From positions 1 through 64,000 of the forward strand of contig JAGXSE010000001.1 in NCBI GenBank assembly GCA_018333865.1: a DNA stretch of 64,000 nucleotides, in the 5' to 3' direction. How positions within the stretch are numbered: position 1 is the stretch's first letter; every line of letters begins with the position of its first letter. Under the pieces are notes generated by a model, which was given only the letters and a program-made list of their open reading frames with translations, searched no databases and was not told the origin of the DNA. Source of the DNA: Syntrophomonadaceae bacterium (GTDB lineage: Bacteria > Bacillota > PH28-bin88). The position numbers and the translations under genes are program-made. Shown one piece after another: positions 8,941 to 17,003 of this stretch.

Positions 8941-9663
8941 GTGTATATTTTGTATTGGAGTCAAAAGCAGTTATCGAAATTAATTCTTGCTGTGCTGCTG
9001 GTTACTATTTTTGGGATTATAACGCTGGGCATAAAAAGGCAGGAGCTAATTGTAACAACTATGCAGGTTGCGCCTATTTATCGAGGAGATTTAAATAAAA
9101 AGGCAGTAAGTTTTTCGTTTAATGTCGACTGGGGTGAGGAAACTATACCAGCCCTGCTAGATGTGCTCCAGAAAAATAATGTTAAGGCAACATTTTTTGT
9201 AACCGGACGATGGGTCAGGAAAAACCCAGAGCTGACAAAAAAAATCCACGCCCAAGGCCATCAGTTAGAAAACCACGGTTATTCCCATCCTCACGCAGAC
9301 AGATTGAGCAAGCAAGATAACAAAAATGAAATAGAAAAAACCGAAAAAGTGATCTTCGACCTTATTCAACATCGCACAAGGTTTTTTGCTCCGCCTTATG
9401 GAGAGAAAAAACCTCAAGTAGTGTCTGCTGCCTGGGAGTTGGGGTATGCCACAGTTATGTGGACAATTGACACTATTGACTGGCATCCTTCCGCCAATGA
9501 AACAAGCTTTTTACGCCGGGTCAAGGATAACCTGCAAAATGGCGCAATTATACTGATGCATCCAAAACCGGTTACCGTTAAAGCTCTGCCAGCCCTCATT
9601 TCGCACCTTAAACAGGAGGGGTATGCCATAGTTTTATTAAAAGATATTGTTGCAGCCCATTGA
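8941..9663 (+). CDS. ylxY: Sporulation-locus polysaccharide deacetylase-like protein (YlxY type)
   Basis: The 240-residue product has one N-terminal membrane segment (about residues 12-30) and an extracytoplasmic NodB-type domain. Motif 2 appears as NHGYSHPH with metal-binding histidines, motif 3 as FFAPPYG, motif 4 as DTIDWHP and motif 5 as ILMHP. Motif 1 reads FNVDWGEE instead of TFDDG: the metal-binding aspartate is kept but the catalytic base position is valine. Peptidoglycan or polysaccharide deacetylation is therefore doubtful. GTG 8941 fits the GGGAGGTGG site; an ATG at 8926 lies inside that site. Its position after pnp and before ymxG matches Bacillus ylxY. Confidence 0.85.
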   Translation: MYILYWSQKQLSKLILAVLLVTIFGIITLGIKRQELIVTTMQVAPIYRGDLNKKAVSFSFNVDWGEETIPALLDVLQKNNVKATFFVTGRWVRKNPELTKKIHAQGHQLENHGYSHPHADRLSKQDNKNEIEKTEKVIFDLIQHRTRFFAPPYGEKKPQVVSAAWELGYATVMWTIDTIDWHPSANETSFLRRVKDNLQNGAIILMHPKPVTVKALPALISHLKQEGYAIVLLKDIVAAH

Positions 9664-9734
9664 GTTCTGGTCTGCTGGCATCAGGTTAATTAGGCGCGCA
9701 AATGAAATACTAAGACTGAAAATCTCATTCTGAT

Positions 9735-9783
9735 CCCATTTTCCACGCTCCTAGGCCAGGAAAATGGGTAAAGAATTTTTTTT
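9735..9783 (+). terminator. Possible terminator after ylxY
   Basis: CCCATTTTCC (9735-9744) and GGAAAATGGG (9759-9768) form a perfect ten-base-pair stem with a 14-base loop. A T-run begins eight bases later (9776-9783), further away than in an ideal terminator. Confidence 0.5.
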
Positions 9784-9899
9784 CAAAAAAGTGTCCAAGC
9801 CATGGGCAAAAGACTAATCCAATTTTGTTAAGATATTGTGCAGGAATTCGGGTACTTTAATCGAAAGCATTGAGAAGGCTAAGCAGGAGGGAACAAGAA

Positions 9900-11153
9900 A
9901 TGTATGTTAAAGATACTCTGCCTAATGGAGTAAGATTAATAACCGAGGAAGTTAGCTCTGTTCATTCAGCCTCTGTCGGAATTTGGGTAAAAACAGGTTC
10001 GCGCTATGAAAAAGAATATAATCATGGCATTTCCCATTTCGTGGAGCACATGCTTTTTAAGGGTACAACCAATCGTTCGGCCAGAAAAATTGCGGAGGAG
10101 CTCGAAGCAATTGGCGGGTCCTTAAATGCCTTTACTGCCAAAGAGTATACTTGCTATTATGCAAAGGTATTGGCAGAAAACCTGGACACCGCTATAGATG
10201 TTTTGGCTGACATGTATTTTAATTCTTTGTTTGAGCCCAAGGAAATTGAAAAAGAAAAAAATGTGATTATGGAAGAAATCAAAATGTATGAGGATTCGCC
10301 GGACGAATTGGTCCATGACTTGTTTACCAATGCCATCTGGCCTGATCATCCGCTTGGGAGGCCAATCATTGGAACAATTGACAGCCTCAAAAAAATGCAA
10401 AGCACCGACCTGCTGGAATACTGCCGGGATCGTTACACTGCAAATAATACTGTAATTGCAGTTGCCGGAAATATTGATCATAAAAATGTATTCGACCAGA
10501 TATGCGGCTATTTCGGGAACATGCCGGCAGGTGTCCCTGCTATGGAAAGCGAGCCTCCTGTATCCGGAGCAACTGTATTAATGTCGAAAAAAGACCTGGA
10601 ACAGCTGCAAATTTGCCTGGGTGGCCCGGGATTAGCCCAGGATGACAAGGACATTTATGCGTTAAACGTTTTAAACAACGTTCTGGGAGGAGGACTTAGC
10701 TCCCGGCTGTTTCAAGAAATCCGCGAAGAAAGGGGACTGGCCTACTCCGTATATTCGTATCAAACTGCATATCGCGATTCAGGCTTGTTTACAGTTTACG
10801 CCGGGACCAGCCCTGATAATTTAAGTTCCGTTCTGCGTCTTATTGTGAAGGAGTTATTAGAGCTTGCTTCGGAAGGGATATCTGAAGAAGAGCTAAAAAG
10901 AACAAAACAACAACTTAAGGGGAACCTGCTGTTAAGCTTGGAAAATGTAAATAACCGCATGATGCGCCTTGGAAAAACTGAGATCTGTTTTGACCGGGTC
11001 ATTACTATTGACGAGATTCTTAATAACATAGCCGCAGTTGATTTGCAGGCTGTTAAATCTATCGCCAATCAGCTTTTTGTCATCGACAATTTAACTTTTA
11101 CTTCTATTGGCCCAGTAATCCAAAAAGACTTATCCCTCAAAGATTTACTATGA
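9900..11153 (+). CDS. ymxG: M16 family zinc peptidase (processing peptidase-like)
   Basis: The 417-residue product carries the inverted zinc motif HFVEH (residues 46-50) with flanking GISHFVEHMLFKGT, and the downstream glutamate region NVIMEEIKMYEDSP. The second M16 lobe contains GLSSRLFQEIREERGLAYSVYS. It should be a cytoplasmic dimeric peptidase similar to Bacillus MlpA/YmxG. ATG 9900 follows AGGAGGG at good spacing; an upstream in-frame start at 9870 adds ten residues without family similarity. Its order between ylxY and ymxH is conserved among spore formers. Confidence 0.93.
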   Translation: MYVKDTLPNGVRLITEEVSSVHSASVGIWVKTGSRYEKEYNHGISHFVEHMLFKGTTNRSARKIAEELEAIGGSLNAFTAKEYTCYYAKVLAENLDTAIDVLADMYFNSLFEPKEIEKEKNVIMEEIKMYEDSPDELVHDLFTNAIWPDHPLGRPIIGTIDSLKKMQSTDLLEYCRDRYTANNTVIAVAGNIDHKNVFDQICGYFGNMPAGVPAMESEPPVSGATVLMSKKDLEQLQICLGGPGLAQDDKDIYALNVLNNVLGGGLSSRLFQEIREERGLAYSVYSYQTAYRDSGLFTVYAGTSPDNLSSVLRLIVKELLELASEGISEEELKRTKQQLKGNLLLSLENVNNRMMRLGKTEICFDRVITIDEILNNIAAVDLQAVKSIANQLFVIDNLTFTSIGPVIQKDLSLKDLL

Positions 11154-11166
11154 TAGGAATGATTCG

Positions 11167-11529
11167 ATGGATAAATTAGATCATATTTTTGAGCTGCAGA
11201 AAGCATTTGATGAGGACCTGTGCCGGCGAAGGAACTTGCAGGATATAGATCAAGCAACATGGATGCAAAAGGAAGTATTGGCAATTATTTCAGAACTGGG
11301 TGAGTTGCTGAATGAAGTTAATTTTAAATGGTGGAAAAATCCGAAACCCATAAACCAGGGAAAAATCAAGGAGGAGCTGGTGGATATCCTGCATTTTTTT
11401 ATCAGCATGTGCAACAAGATGGGCATTTCATCACAAGAGCTTTATGAGGCTTATCAGCTTAAGAATAAGGAAAACTTCGCCAGGCAAAATGGTAGTTCGG
11501 CTAAACAAGGCTATGAAATAATCCCATAA
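11167..11529 (+). CDS. dUTPase_2-like all-alpha nucleotide pyrophosphohydrolase
   Basis: The 120-residue product shows the all-alpha NTP pyrophosphatase pattern. SELGELLNEVNFKWW near residues 42-56 supplies an ExxE metal site and KEELVDILHFFIS near residues 69-81 supplies ExxD, as in the dimeric dUTPase/MazG superfamily. It probably hydrolyses dUTP or another (d)NTP to the monophosphate. It begins 13 bases after ymxG and is likely co-transcribed. The exact substrate is not shown by the sequence. Confidence 0.75.
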   Translation: MDKLDHIFELQKAFDEDLCRRRNLQDIDQATWMQKEVLAIISELGELLNEVNFKWWKNPKPINQGKIKEELVDILHFFISMCNKMGISSQELYEAYQLKNKENFARQNGSSAKQGYEIIP

Positions 11530-11596
11530 TTTATGGGGAAGGCAGCGCATATCCTGTCCATTTGTATCATAGACATAATGCAAGGGGGCGGGAATA

Positions 11597-11863
11597 TTGA
11601 AGCTAAGTGAACTCATAGGCAAAGAAATTGTAAATGTTTATGACGGAGCCAGGTTGGGTACAATCGGTGATTCGGATTTAATTATTGATTCTGTCAGCGG
11701 TATTGTGGATGCAATAATAATTCCTGGGAAAAATGGGGTAAGCCGCTTGTTTGCTGGCCGCGGCCAAATGATTATCCCCTGGGAAGCGGTAAAAAAAATC
11801 GGTGATGAAGTAATAATAATAGAAATGGACCGGAGTAAAAGACGCCATCAAAAGAAAATATAG
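11597..11863 (+). CDS. ymxH: YlmC/YmxH family PRC-barrel sporulation protein
   Basis: The 88-residue product is a single PRC-barrel, beginning KLSELIGKEIVNVYDGARLG and ending in the family segment IPWEAVKKIGDEVIII. This family is widespread in spore formers, usually next to sporulation genes, but its biochemical role is unknown. TTG 11597 follows GGGGGCGGG. It lies between the dUTPase-like gene and the lysine riboswitch, matching the Bacillus location between ymxG and the dipicolinate operon. Confidence 0.88.
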   Translation: MKLSELIGKEIVNVYDGARLGTIGDSDLIIDSVSGIVDAIIIPGKNGVSRLFAGRGQMIIPWEAVKKIGDEVIIIEMDRSKRRHQKKI

Positions 11864-11877
11864 ATTTACCAGCAGCG

Positions 11878-11906
11878 TTGACATGTTTCCAATTTTATGG
11901 TACTAT
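11878..11906 (+). promoter_or_regulatory. Sigma-A promoter driving the lysine riboswitch/dapB operon
   Basis: TTGACA (11878-11883), a 17-base spacer and TACTAT (11901-11906) form a strong vegetative promoter. Transcription would start near 11913, just before the riboswitch. Confidence 0.8.
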
Positions 11907-11920
11907 TTCGGCAAATGAAT

Positions 11921-12165
11921 AGACCTCATCTCAACTTGAGGTGAGGTAGAGGAGCGGACCATCAAGATTAGCACGGATTTAATAAGCAGGGGTGCTTCCG
12001 TGTAAAAGGGGTGTCCGCCGAAGCTTAAAGGAAAAACCCCAAAAACCTTTAAGCTGGGCATGCATCTAATAGGTGCATGACTGTCATTAAAAGGTATCCC
12101 GGCCTTTTAATGGAGCACTATCTCACAAGGGGAGATGAGCGTTGCCGTAAATGCCACGGAGTGAT
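11921..12165 (+). promoter_or_regulatory. Lysine riboswitch (L box)
   Basis: The leader contains the conserved L-box blocks in the right order: GAGGTAGAGGAGCGGA, then GGGGTGTCCGCCGAAGC, CTGGGCATGCATC, CTCACAAGGGGAGATGAGCG, and GCCGTAAATGCCACGGAG. These form the five-helix junction that binds lysine. A terminator follows directly at 12167. CTCAAC at 11930-11935 can pair with GTTGAG in the 5' arm of that terminator (12171-12176), offering one possible alternative pairing. High lysine should end transcription before dapB. The boundaries are approximate. Confidence 0.93.
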
Positions 12166-12166
12166 C

Positions 12167-12200
12167 AGGCGTTGAGCAGCAGCTCAACGCCTTTAATTAT
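12167..12200 (+). terminator. Riboswitch-controlled terminator
   Basis: AGGCGTTGAGC (12167-12177) and GCTCAACGCCT (12182-12192) form a perfect 11-base-pair stem with an AGCA loop. The following tract TTAATTATT is T-rich but interrupted. Its position right after the L box marks it as the expression platform. Confidence 0.85.
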
Positions 12201-12259
12201 TAAAATATTATCCATAGGCATGCTGATAGTGCCTTACCATATTTCCAGGAGGATTGAAA

Positions 12260-13060
12260 ATGAGCGGAAAAATTAAGGTTGTTGTTACTGGCGCATTTGG
12301 CCGGGTAGGTAATGAAGTCGCCAAGGCCTTGCTGCAATCAAAAAAGCATCAATTGGTCGCAGCCGTTGACTTGAAAAATACCGGCCATGATATCGGATTA
12401 TTGTCAGGCTTGCCTCCGGCTGGAATTCATATTAACTCAGATTTAAAAGAGGTGATTAGAGAGACAACACCTGATGTGATGGTTGATTTCACAGAACCGG
12501 CTACCGTCATGAATAATATTCGCGCTGCCATTGCAGCCGGAGTCCGGCCGGTTGTAGGGACAACCGGAATTGCTTCCGCCGATCTTGATGAGATACATAT
12601 ATTATGTGAACAAAACCACCTATCCGCGGTTGTGGCTCCTAATTTCGCCATCGGCGCTGTATTGATGATGCGGTTTGCCCAGGAAGCAGCCCGCTATTTT
12701 CCCAGAGTGGAGATTATGGAAATGCATCACGAATTGAAGCTGGATGCTCCCTCAGGTACGGCATTGAAAACTGCGGAAATGATTTCCCTGAACAACAATG
12801 GCTTGAAGTTACCCGCAATACAATCAAATGAGAAGTACCCCGGCGCCCGGGGAACAATCTACAATGATATTCATATTCATAGTGTCCGCCTCCCAGGATT
12901 AATAGCCCATCAAGAAGTAATATTCGGTGGCTCAGGGCAAGCCCTAACTATCAGACATGATTCATTCAACCGGGAATCCTTTGTTCCGGGAGTCCTCCTG
13001 GCTATAGAAAAGGTAATGCAGTGTAATGGCCTTGTTTATGGTTTGGAGAATTTACTGTAA
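12260..13060 (+). CDS. dapB: 4-hydroxy-tetrahydrodipicolinate reductase
   Basis: The 266-residue product carries the nucleotide-binding VTGAFGRVGNEVAKAL near residues 10-25 and the substrate-binding MHHELKLDAPSGTALKTAE near residues 156-174, with the catalytic histidines and lysine of DapB. It reduces 4-hydroxy-tetrahydrodipicolinate using NAD(P)H for lysine and meso-diaminopimelate. ATG 12260 is seven bases after AGGAGG; an in-frame TTG at 12254 is too close to that site. It is the first gene behind the lysine riboswitch and heads dapB-dpaA-dpaB-asd-lysC-dapA. Confidence 0.96.
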   Translation: MSGKIKVVVTGAFGRVGNEVAKALLQSKKHQLVAAVDLKNTGHDIGLLSGLPPAGIHINSDLKEVIRETTPDVMVDFTEPATVMNNIRAAIAAGVRPVVGTTGIASADLDEIHILCEQNHLSAVVAPNFAIGAVLMMRFAQEAARYFPRVEIMEMHHELKLDAPSGTALKTAEMISLNNNGLKLPAIQSNEKYPGARGTIYNDIHIHSVRLPGLIAHQEVIFGGSGQALTIRHDSFNRESFVPGVLLAIEKVMQCNGLVYGLENLL

Positions 13061-13076
13061 TCATTAATTCCAGGGT

Positions 13077-13105
13077 AACCTTCATTTCCCACCCCGCATA
13101 TATTG
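13077..13105 (+). promoter_or_regulatory. Sigma-K-like promoter candidate before dpaA
   Basis: AACC (13077-13080), 16 bases and CATATATTG (13097-13105) resemble the mother-cell sigma-K pattern (AC, about 16 bases, CATAnnnTA), with one mismatch in the -10 element. It lies in the 77-base gap before dpaA, where a late sporulation promoter would let dipicolinate synthesis escape lysine repression. The call is by pattern alone. Confidence 0.4.
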
Positions 13106-13137
13106 TAATGGGCGCGAGAGGCTAGTGGGAGGAGGCT

Positions 13138-14070
13138 ATGAGGCAGTTGCTTGAAGGAATTAGAATTGCGGTAATAGGTGGTGATGACCGCGAACTGGTT
13201 TTGATACCTGAACTAATTCGTTTGGGAGCAATAGTGAAGGTAGCAGGCTATCCCGCAGACAGGCCAGAACTGGCTGGCACTGAAATAGCGGCGAATATCT
13301 TGGACGGCATTGCAGGTGCTGACGCAATTATTCTGCCCATGCCTGGAACAGATGACAAGGGTGTGGTCCGGGCCCTTTATGCTACTGAAAAGATTGTGCT
13401 TTCCGAGGACATTATTAAAACAATCCCGCCTCTGACTTTAATTTTTATTGGCACAGCTAAACCATTTCTGCGAGATCTTGCCCAAAAGTATAATGTTGCA
13501 CTGATTGAAATAGCGGAGATTGACGAGATAGCAATTCTGAACTCGATACCAACTGCAGAAGGCGCCGTGCAAATAGCAATGCAAGAATTGCCTATTACTA
13601 TTCATGATAGTAATATCTATATACTAGGGATGGGCAGGACAGGTTTTACTCTGGCCCATCTATGCAGCGTCATGGGTGCCCATACTACTATTGTAACACG
13701 AAAACCAAGCGATATGGCCCGGGGTTATCAAATGGGTTTTCAGACGCTATTATTTCCCGACTTAACTGAAAAGATTAACGAAGCCCAGATCATATTTAAT
13801 ACAGTACCTGCTTTGGTCCTGACAGCTGAAGTGCTCAGTAAAGTTAAGCGCGGGTCTTTGATAGTTGATTTAGCTGCCCAGCCTGGGGGTACAGATTTTC
13901 AAGCAGCAGCTCAACTCGGCATAAAAGCCATTCTGGCACCAGGTCTGCCTGGAAAAGTAGCACCGCTTACCGCAGGAAGAATTCTTGCGAAGGTCCTGCC
14001 TCCCATGATTAAAGAAAAATTCGCGGCCCGAACAGCTAAAACGGAGGTGCCGCACAATGAAAAAACTTGA
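13138..14070 (+). CDS. dpaA: Dipicolinate synthase subunit A
   Basis: The 310-residue product contains IAVIGGDDRELVLIPELIRLGA at its N-terminus and a second dinucleotide-binding loop, ILGMGRTGFTLAHLCSVMGA, near residues 162-181, as in SpoVFA. With DpaB it oxidises dihydrodipicolinate to pyridine-2,6-dicarboxylic acid, which fills the spore core with calcium. ATG 13138 follows GGGAGGAGG. It overlaps dpaB by 14 bases. Location inside a lysine-riboswitch operon beside asd, lysC and dapA provides its precursor directly. Confidence 0.95.
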   Translation: MRQLLEGIRIAVIGGDDRELVLIPELIRLGAIVKVAGYPADRPELAGTEIAANILDGIAGADAIILPMPGTDDKGVVRALYATEKIVLSEDIIKTIPPLTLIFIGTAKPFLRDLAQKYNVALIEIAEIDEIAILNSIPTAEGAVQIAMQELPITIHDSNIYILGMGRTGFTLAHLCSVMGAHTTIVTRKPSDMARGYQMGFQTLLFPDLTEKINEAQIIFNTVPALVLTAEVLSKVKRGSLIVDLAAQPGGTDFQAAAQLGIKAILAPGLPGKVAPLTAGRILAKVLPPMIKEKFAARTAKTEVPHNEKT

Positions 14071-14644
14071 AGGAATCAATATCGGTTTTGCGTTAACTGG
14101 CTCCCATTGTACCATTCTGGAGGTTTTACCTGAAATACGCAATTTAATTGAAGAGGGCGCAAATATCTTTGCAATAGTTTCCTTGAGTGTCCAGGAAACA
14201 AACACCCGCTTTAATAGGGCAAACGATCTGATGACAAAGCTGGAAGAAATGACTGGCAATCCGGTGCTAAAGTCTATTGTTGAGGTTGAGCCAATTGGGC
14301 CAAAGGGATTATTTCATGTTGTGGTTGTTTCACCTTGTACCGGGAATACTCTGGCAAAAATGGCTAATGGGATTACCGATGGACCGGTGCTAATGGCAGC
14401 AAAAGCTCATTTAAGGAACCAGAGACCGCTGGTAATTGGGATTTCGACCAACGACGGCCTTGGCGCAAACGCAAAGAATTGGACAGCATTGCTTAATACA
14501 AAAAATATTTATATGATTCCCTTCGGCCAGGATGACCCGGTCAATAAAGTTAATTCTTTAAAATCCAAGATGGAATTAACACTGAATACTATCCTGGCTG
14601 CTCTGGACAAAAGACAGCTTCAACCTCTGTTAGTTAGCTACTAA
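14057..14644 (+). CDS. dpaB: Dipicolinate synthase subunit B (flavoprotein)
   Basis: The 195-residue product is a flavoprotein of the UbiX/Dfp fold. GFALTGSHCTILEVLPEI near residues 9-26 and VVSPCTGNTLAKMANGITD near residues 92-110 are typical of SpoVFB, as is the SKTDGLGANAKNW-like segment seen here as STNDGLGANAKNW. It partners DpaA in the mother cell. ATG 14057 is preceded by ACGGAGGTG within the end of dpaA, indicating translational coupling. Length is as expected. Confidence 0.95.
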   Translation: MKKLEGINIGFALTGSHCTILEVLPEIRNLIEEGANIFAIVSLSVQETNTRFNRANDLMTKLEEMTGNPVLKSIVEVEPIGPKGLFHVVVVSPCTGNTLAKMANGITDGPVLMAAKAHLRNQRPLVIGISTNDGLGANAKNWTALLNTKNIYMIPFGQDDPVNKVNSLKSKMELTLNTILAALDKRQLQPLLVSY

Positions 14645-14742
14645 TGCCTTCTGCAGCGCGATAAAATAACTATATTGTGCCCTACCTGGAATTTCCATGC
14701 TGCATGCTAAGCAATAACCTTTTTTTGGAGGTAGAACAGCAA

Positions 14743-15750
14743 GTGAAAGAGTATAATATCGCTATTGTTGGAACAGGAGCCGTTGGAAAAACATTGATTG
14801 AAATTCTGCTGGAAAGGAAATTTCCGGTAAGAAACCTCAAACTTTTGGCTACCAGCCGGTCAGCAGGCCAGCTGGTTACTTATGGTGATCAGGAAATAAT
14901 AATTGAGGAAACCAGAGCGGATTCCTTTGAGGGTATTGATCTGGCGCTCTTTGCCGGAGGCGGAGCAAGCAAGGAATTTGCCCATGAAGCAGTTCTGCGG
15001 GGCGCAACTGTCATTGATAACAGCAGCACATTTCGGCTGGACCCAACAGTTCCGCTGGTAGTTCCGGAAGTTAATCCAGAGGATGTTAAGTTTCATCAGG
15101 GGATCATTGCAAATCCAAACTGTTCTACTATTCAGATGGTTGTTGTATTAAAGCCTCTCCATGATGCGGCAAAGATAAAAAGAGTGGTTGTATCCACATA
15201 CCAGGCGGTTTCCGGAGCAGGACAGGAAGCAATGGAAGAGTTGATTGACCAAACAAAATCTCTTCTGCAAGGGCAACCGCTTGAGGTTAAAGCGTTCCCA
15301 TTTCAAATAGCTTTTAATTTAATCCCGCAAATCGATGTCTTTGTGGAAAAGGGTTATACAAAAGAAGAAATGAAAATGGTTCATGAGACAAGAAAAATAC
15401 TGCACGATGATGAAATATCTATCTGTGCTACCACTGTAAGGGTGCCCGTTTTAAGAAGCCATTCTGAATCTGTCAATATCGAGACAACAGTTAAAATAAC
15501 TCCTGCAGAGGCAAGAAACATTCTTCGAAATGCGCCTGGTGTAGTGGTTGTTGATGACCCAGCTAATCGTTCTTATCCAATGCCAATCTATACATCAAAT
15601 CGTGATGAAGTTTTTGTCGGTCGCATTCGGGAGGATATTTCAACTAGCAATGGTCTATGTATGTGGGTTGTAGCTGACCAACTAAGAAAAGGTGCTGCCA
15701 CCAATGCTATCCAAATAGCTGAATTACTGGTAAAATATCAGTTGTTATAA
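14743..15750 (+). CDS. asd: Aspartate-semialdehyde dehydrogenase
   Basis: The 335-residue product starts KEYNIAIVGTGAVGKTLIEIL. The active-site cysteine is in IANPNCSTIQM near residues 122-132 and the histidine in VPVLRSHSESVNIE near residues 236-249. It reduces aspartyl phosphate to the semialdehyde. GTG 14743 is chosen because GGAGG lies 11 bases upstream and the family start is kept; the upstream in-frame GTG at 14677 would add 22 residues. It joins lysC and dapA in the common trunk feeding both lysine and dipicolinate. Confidence 0.96.
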   Translation: MKEYNIAIVGTGAVGKTLIEILLERKFPVRNLKLLATSRSAGQLVTYGDQEIIIEETRADSFEGIDLALFAGGGASKEFAHEAVLRGATVIDNSSTFRLDPTVPLVVPEVNPEDVKFHQGIIANPNCSTIQMVVVLKPLHDAAKIKRVVVSTYQAVSGAGQEAMEELIDQTKSLLQGQPLEVKAFPFQIAFNLIPQIDVFVEKGYTKEEMKMVHETRKILHDDEISICATTVRVPVLRSHSESVNIETTVKITPAEARNILRNAPGVVVVDDPANRSYPMPIYTSNRDEVFVGRIREDISTSNGLCMWVVADQLRKGAATNAIQIAELLVKYQLL

Positions 15751-15766
15751 GGGGGAGAAAAACCAA

Positions 15767-16981
15767 GTGAGAGTTCTGATCCAAAAATACGGTGGCACTT
15801 CAGTTGCAACCCAGGAACTCCGTCTGACGGTTGCCGAGAAAATAATTCATGCAACTCAACAGGGCTATGCGGTTGTTGCAGTTATCTCCGCTATGGGCAG
15901 AAAAGGCGCTCCCTATGCCACAGATACATTGCTGCAGCTAATGCTGGAGACGAATGGGAGTATCAACCATCGTGAAATAGATCTGATGTTAAATTGCGGC
16001 GAAATCATCTCGGGGGTATTGATGACTGGCGCCATCTGCGGTTTGGGCAACCCTGCCATATTTTTGACAGGGGCACAGGCAGGCATAATTACAAATGACC
16101 AATTCGGTGATGCAAGGATACTGAGGATTGACCCGGAAAATATCCTGAATAATTTAAAGGAGGGTAAAGTTGTAGTTGTTGCCGGTTTTCAAGGGGTTAC
16201 AGAAAGCGGGGATTTAACTACCTTGGGACGAGGAGGCAGTGATACTACGGCAGCAGCCCTGGGGGTAGCTCTTGATGCTGAGGCAATCGAAATTTATACC
16301 GATGTCGATGGGATCAAAACCGCGGATCCCCGCATTGTATCTGAAGCAAAGACTCTCAGCGCTGTCAGTTATACAGAGGCCTGCCAGTTTGCCCATGAGG
16401 GGGCAAAAGTAATTCACCCTCGTGCGGTAGAAATTGCCATGCAAAAGAATATTCCAATCAAGGTTAAGTGCACTTTCAGTGACAGTCCAGGAACCCTGGT
16501 CACAACTTTAGGAGAAATGGGAAGTATCTCTCTGGCAGACAGGGTGATCACAGGTATTACTCATACGCCTAATTTAACCCAAATCACTATTGATATTGAT
16601 GAAAGCCATCCCCGGGATTTTCATCTCAAAGCCTTCAAGTCGCTTGCACTTGCGGGAATAAGTGTTGACTTTATTAACGTTTCTCCCCGCACGATAATGT
16701 TTACTGTGAAAAACGAGGTAACATCCAAAGCCGAAGATGTTTTGGAAAACATGGGTATTCAGACCCAACTGTTAAAAAATTGTGCCAAGATTGCCGCTGT
16801 CGGGGCAGGCATGACAGGTCGTCCTGGTGTTATGGCCCAGATAGTAGAGGCATTTACAAGGGAAGGCATCAAAATTCTGCAATCTGCCGATTCTTTCACC
16901 AGTATCTGGTGTTTGGTGGAAAATAAAGATATGGAAAAAGCAGTCAGGTCTTTGCATGACAGTTTTAAGCTCGGCGGCTAA
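15767..16981 (+). CDS. lysC: Aspartate kinase
   Basis: The 404-residue product begins RVLIQKYGGTSVATQ, the kinase signature, and contains TTLGRGGSDTTAAALG near residues 150-165 and YTDVDGIKTADPRIV. Two ACT domains occupy the last 140 residues. This is the Bacillus DapG-like arrangement, whose feedback effector in Bacillus is diaminopimelate; the effector here is an inference. It phosphorylates aspartate, the first step of the pathway. GTG 15767 follows GGGGGAG. The gap to asd is 16 bases. Confidence 0.94.
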   Translation: MRVLIQKYGGTSVATQELRLTVAEKIIHATQQGYAVVAVISAMGRKGAPYATDTLLQLMLETNGSINHREIDLMLNCGEIISGVLMTGAICGLGNPAIFLTGAQAGIITNDQFGDARILRIDPENILNNLKEGKVVVVAGFQGVTESGDLTTLGRGGSDTTAAALGVALDAEAIEIYTDVDGIKTADPRIVSEAKTLSAVSYTEACQFAHEGAKVIHPRAVEIAMQKNIPIKVKCTFSDSPGTLVTTLGEMGSISLADRVITGITHTPNLTQITIDIDESHPRDFHLKAFKSLALAGISVDFINVSPRTIMFTVKNEVTSKAEDVLENMGIQTQLLKNCAKIAAVGAGMTGRPGVMAQIVEAFTREGIKILQSADSFTSIWCLVENKDMEKAVRSLHDSFKLGG

Positions 16982-17003
16982 AAAATAAAATGGAGGTGCT
17001 TTC

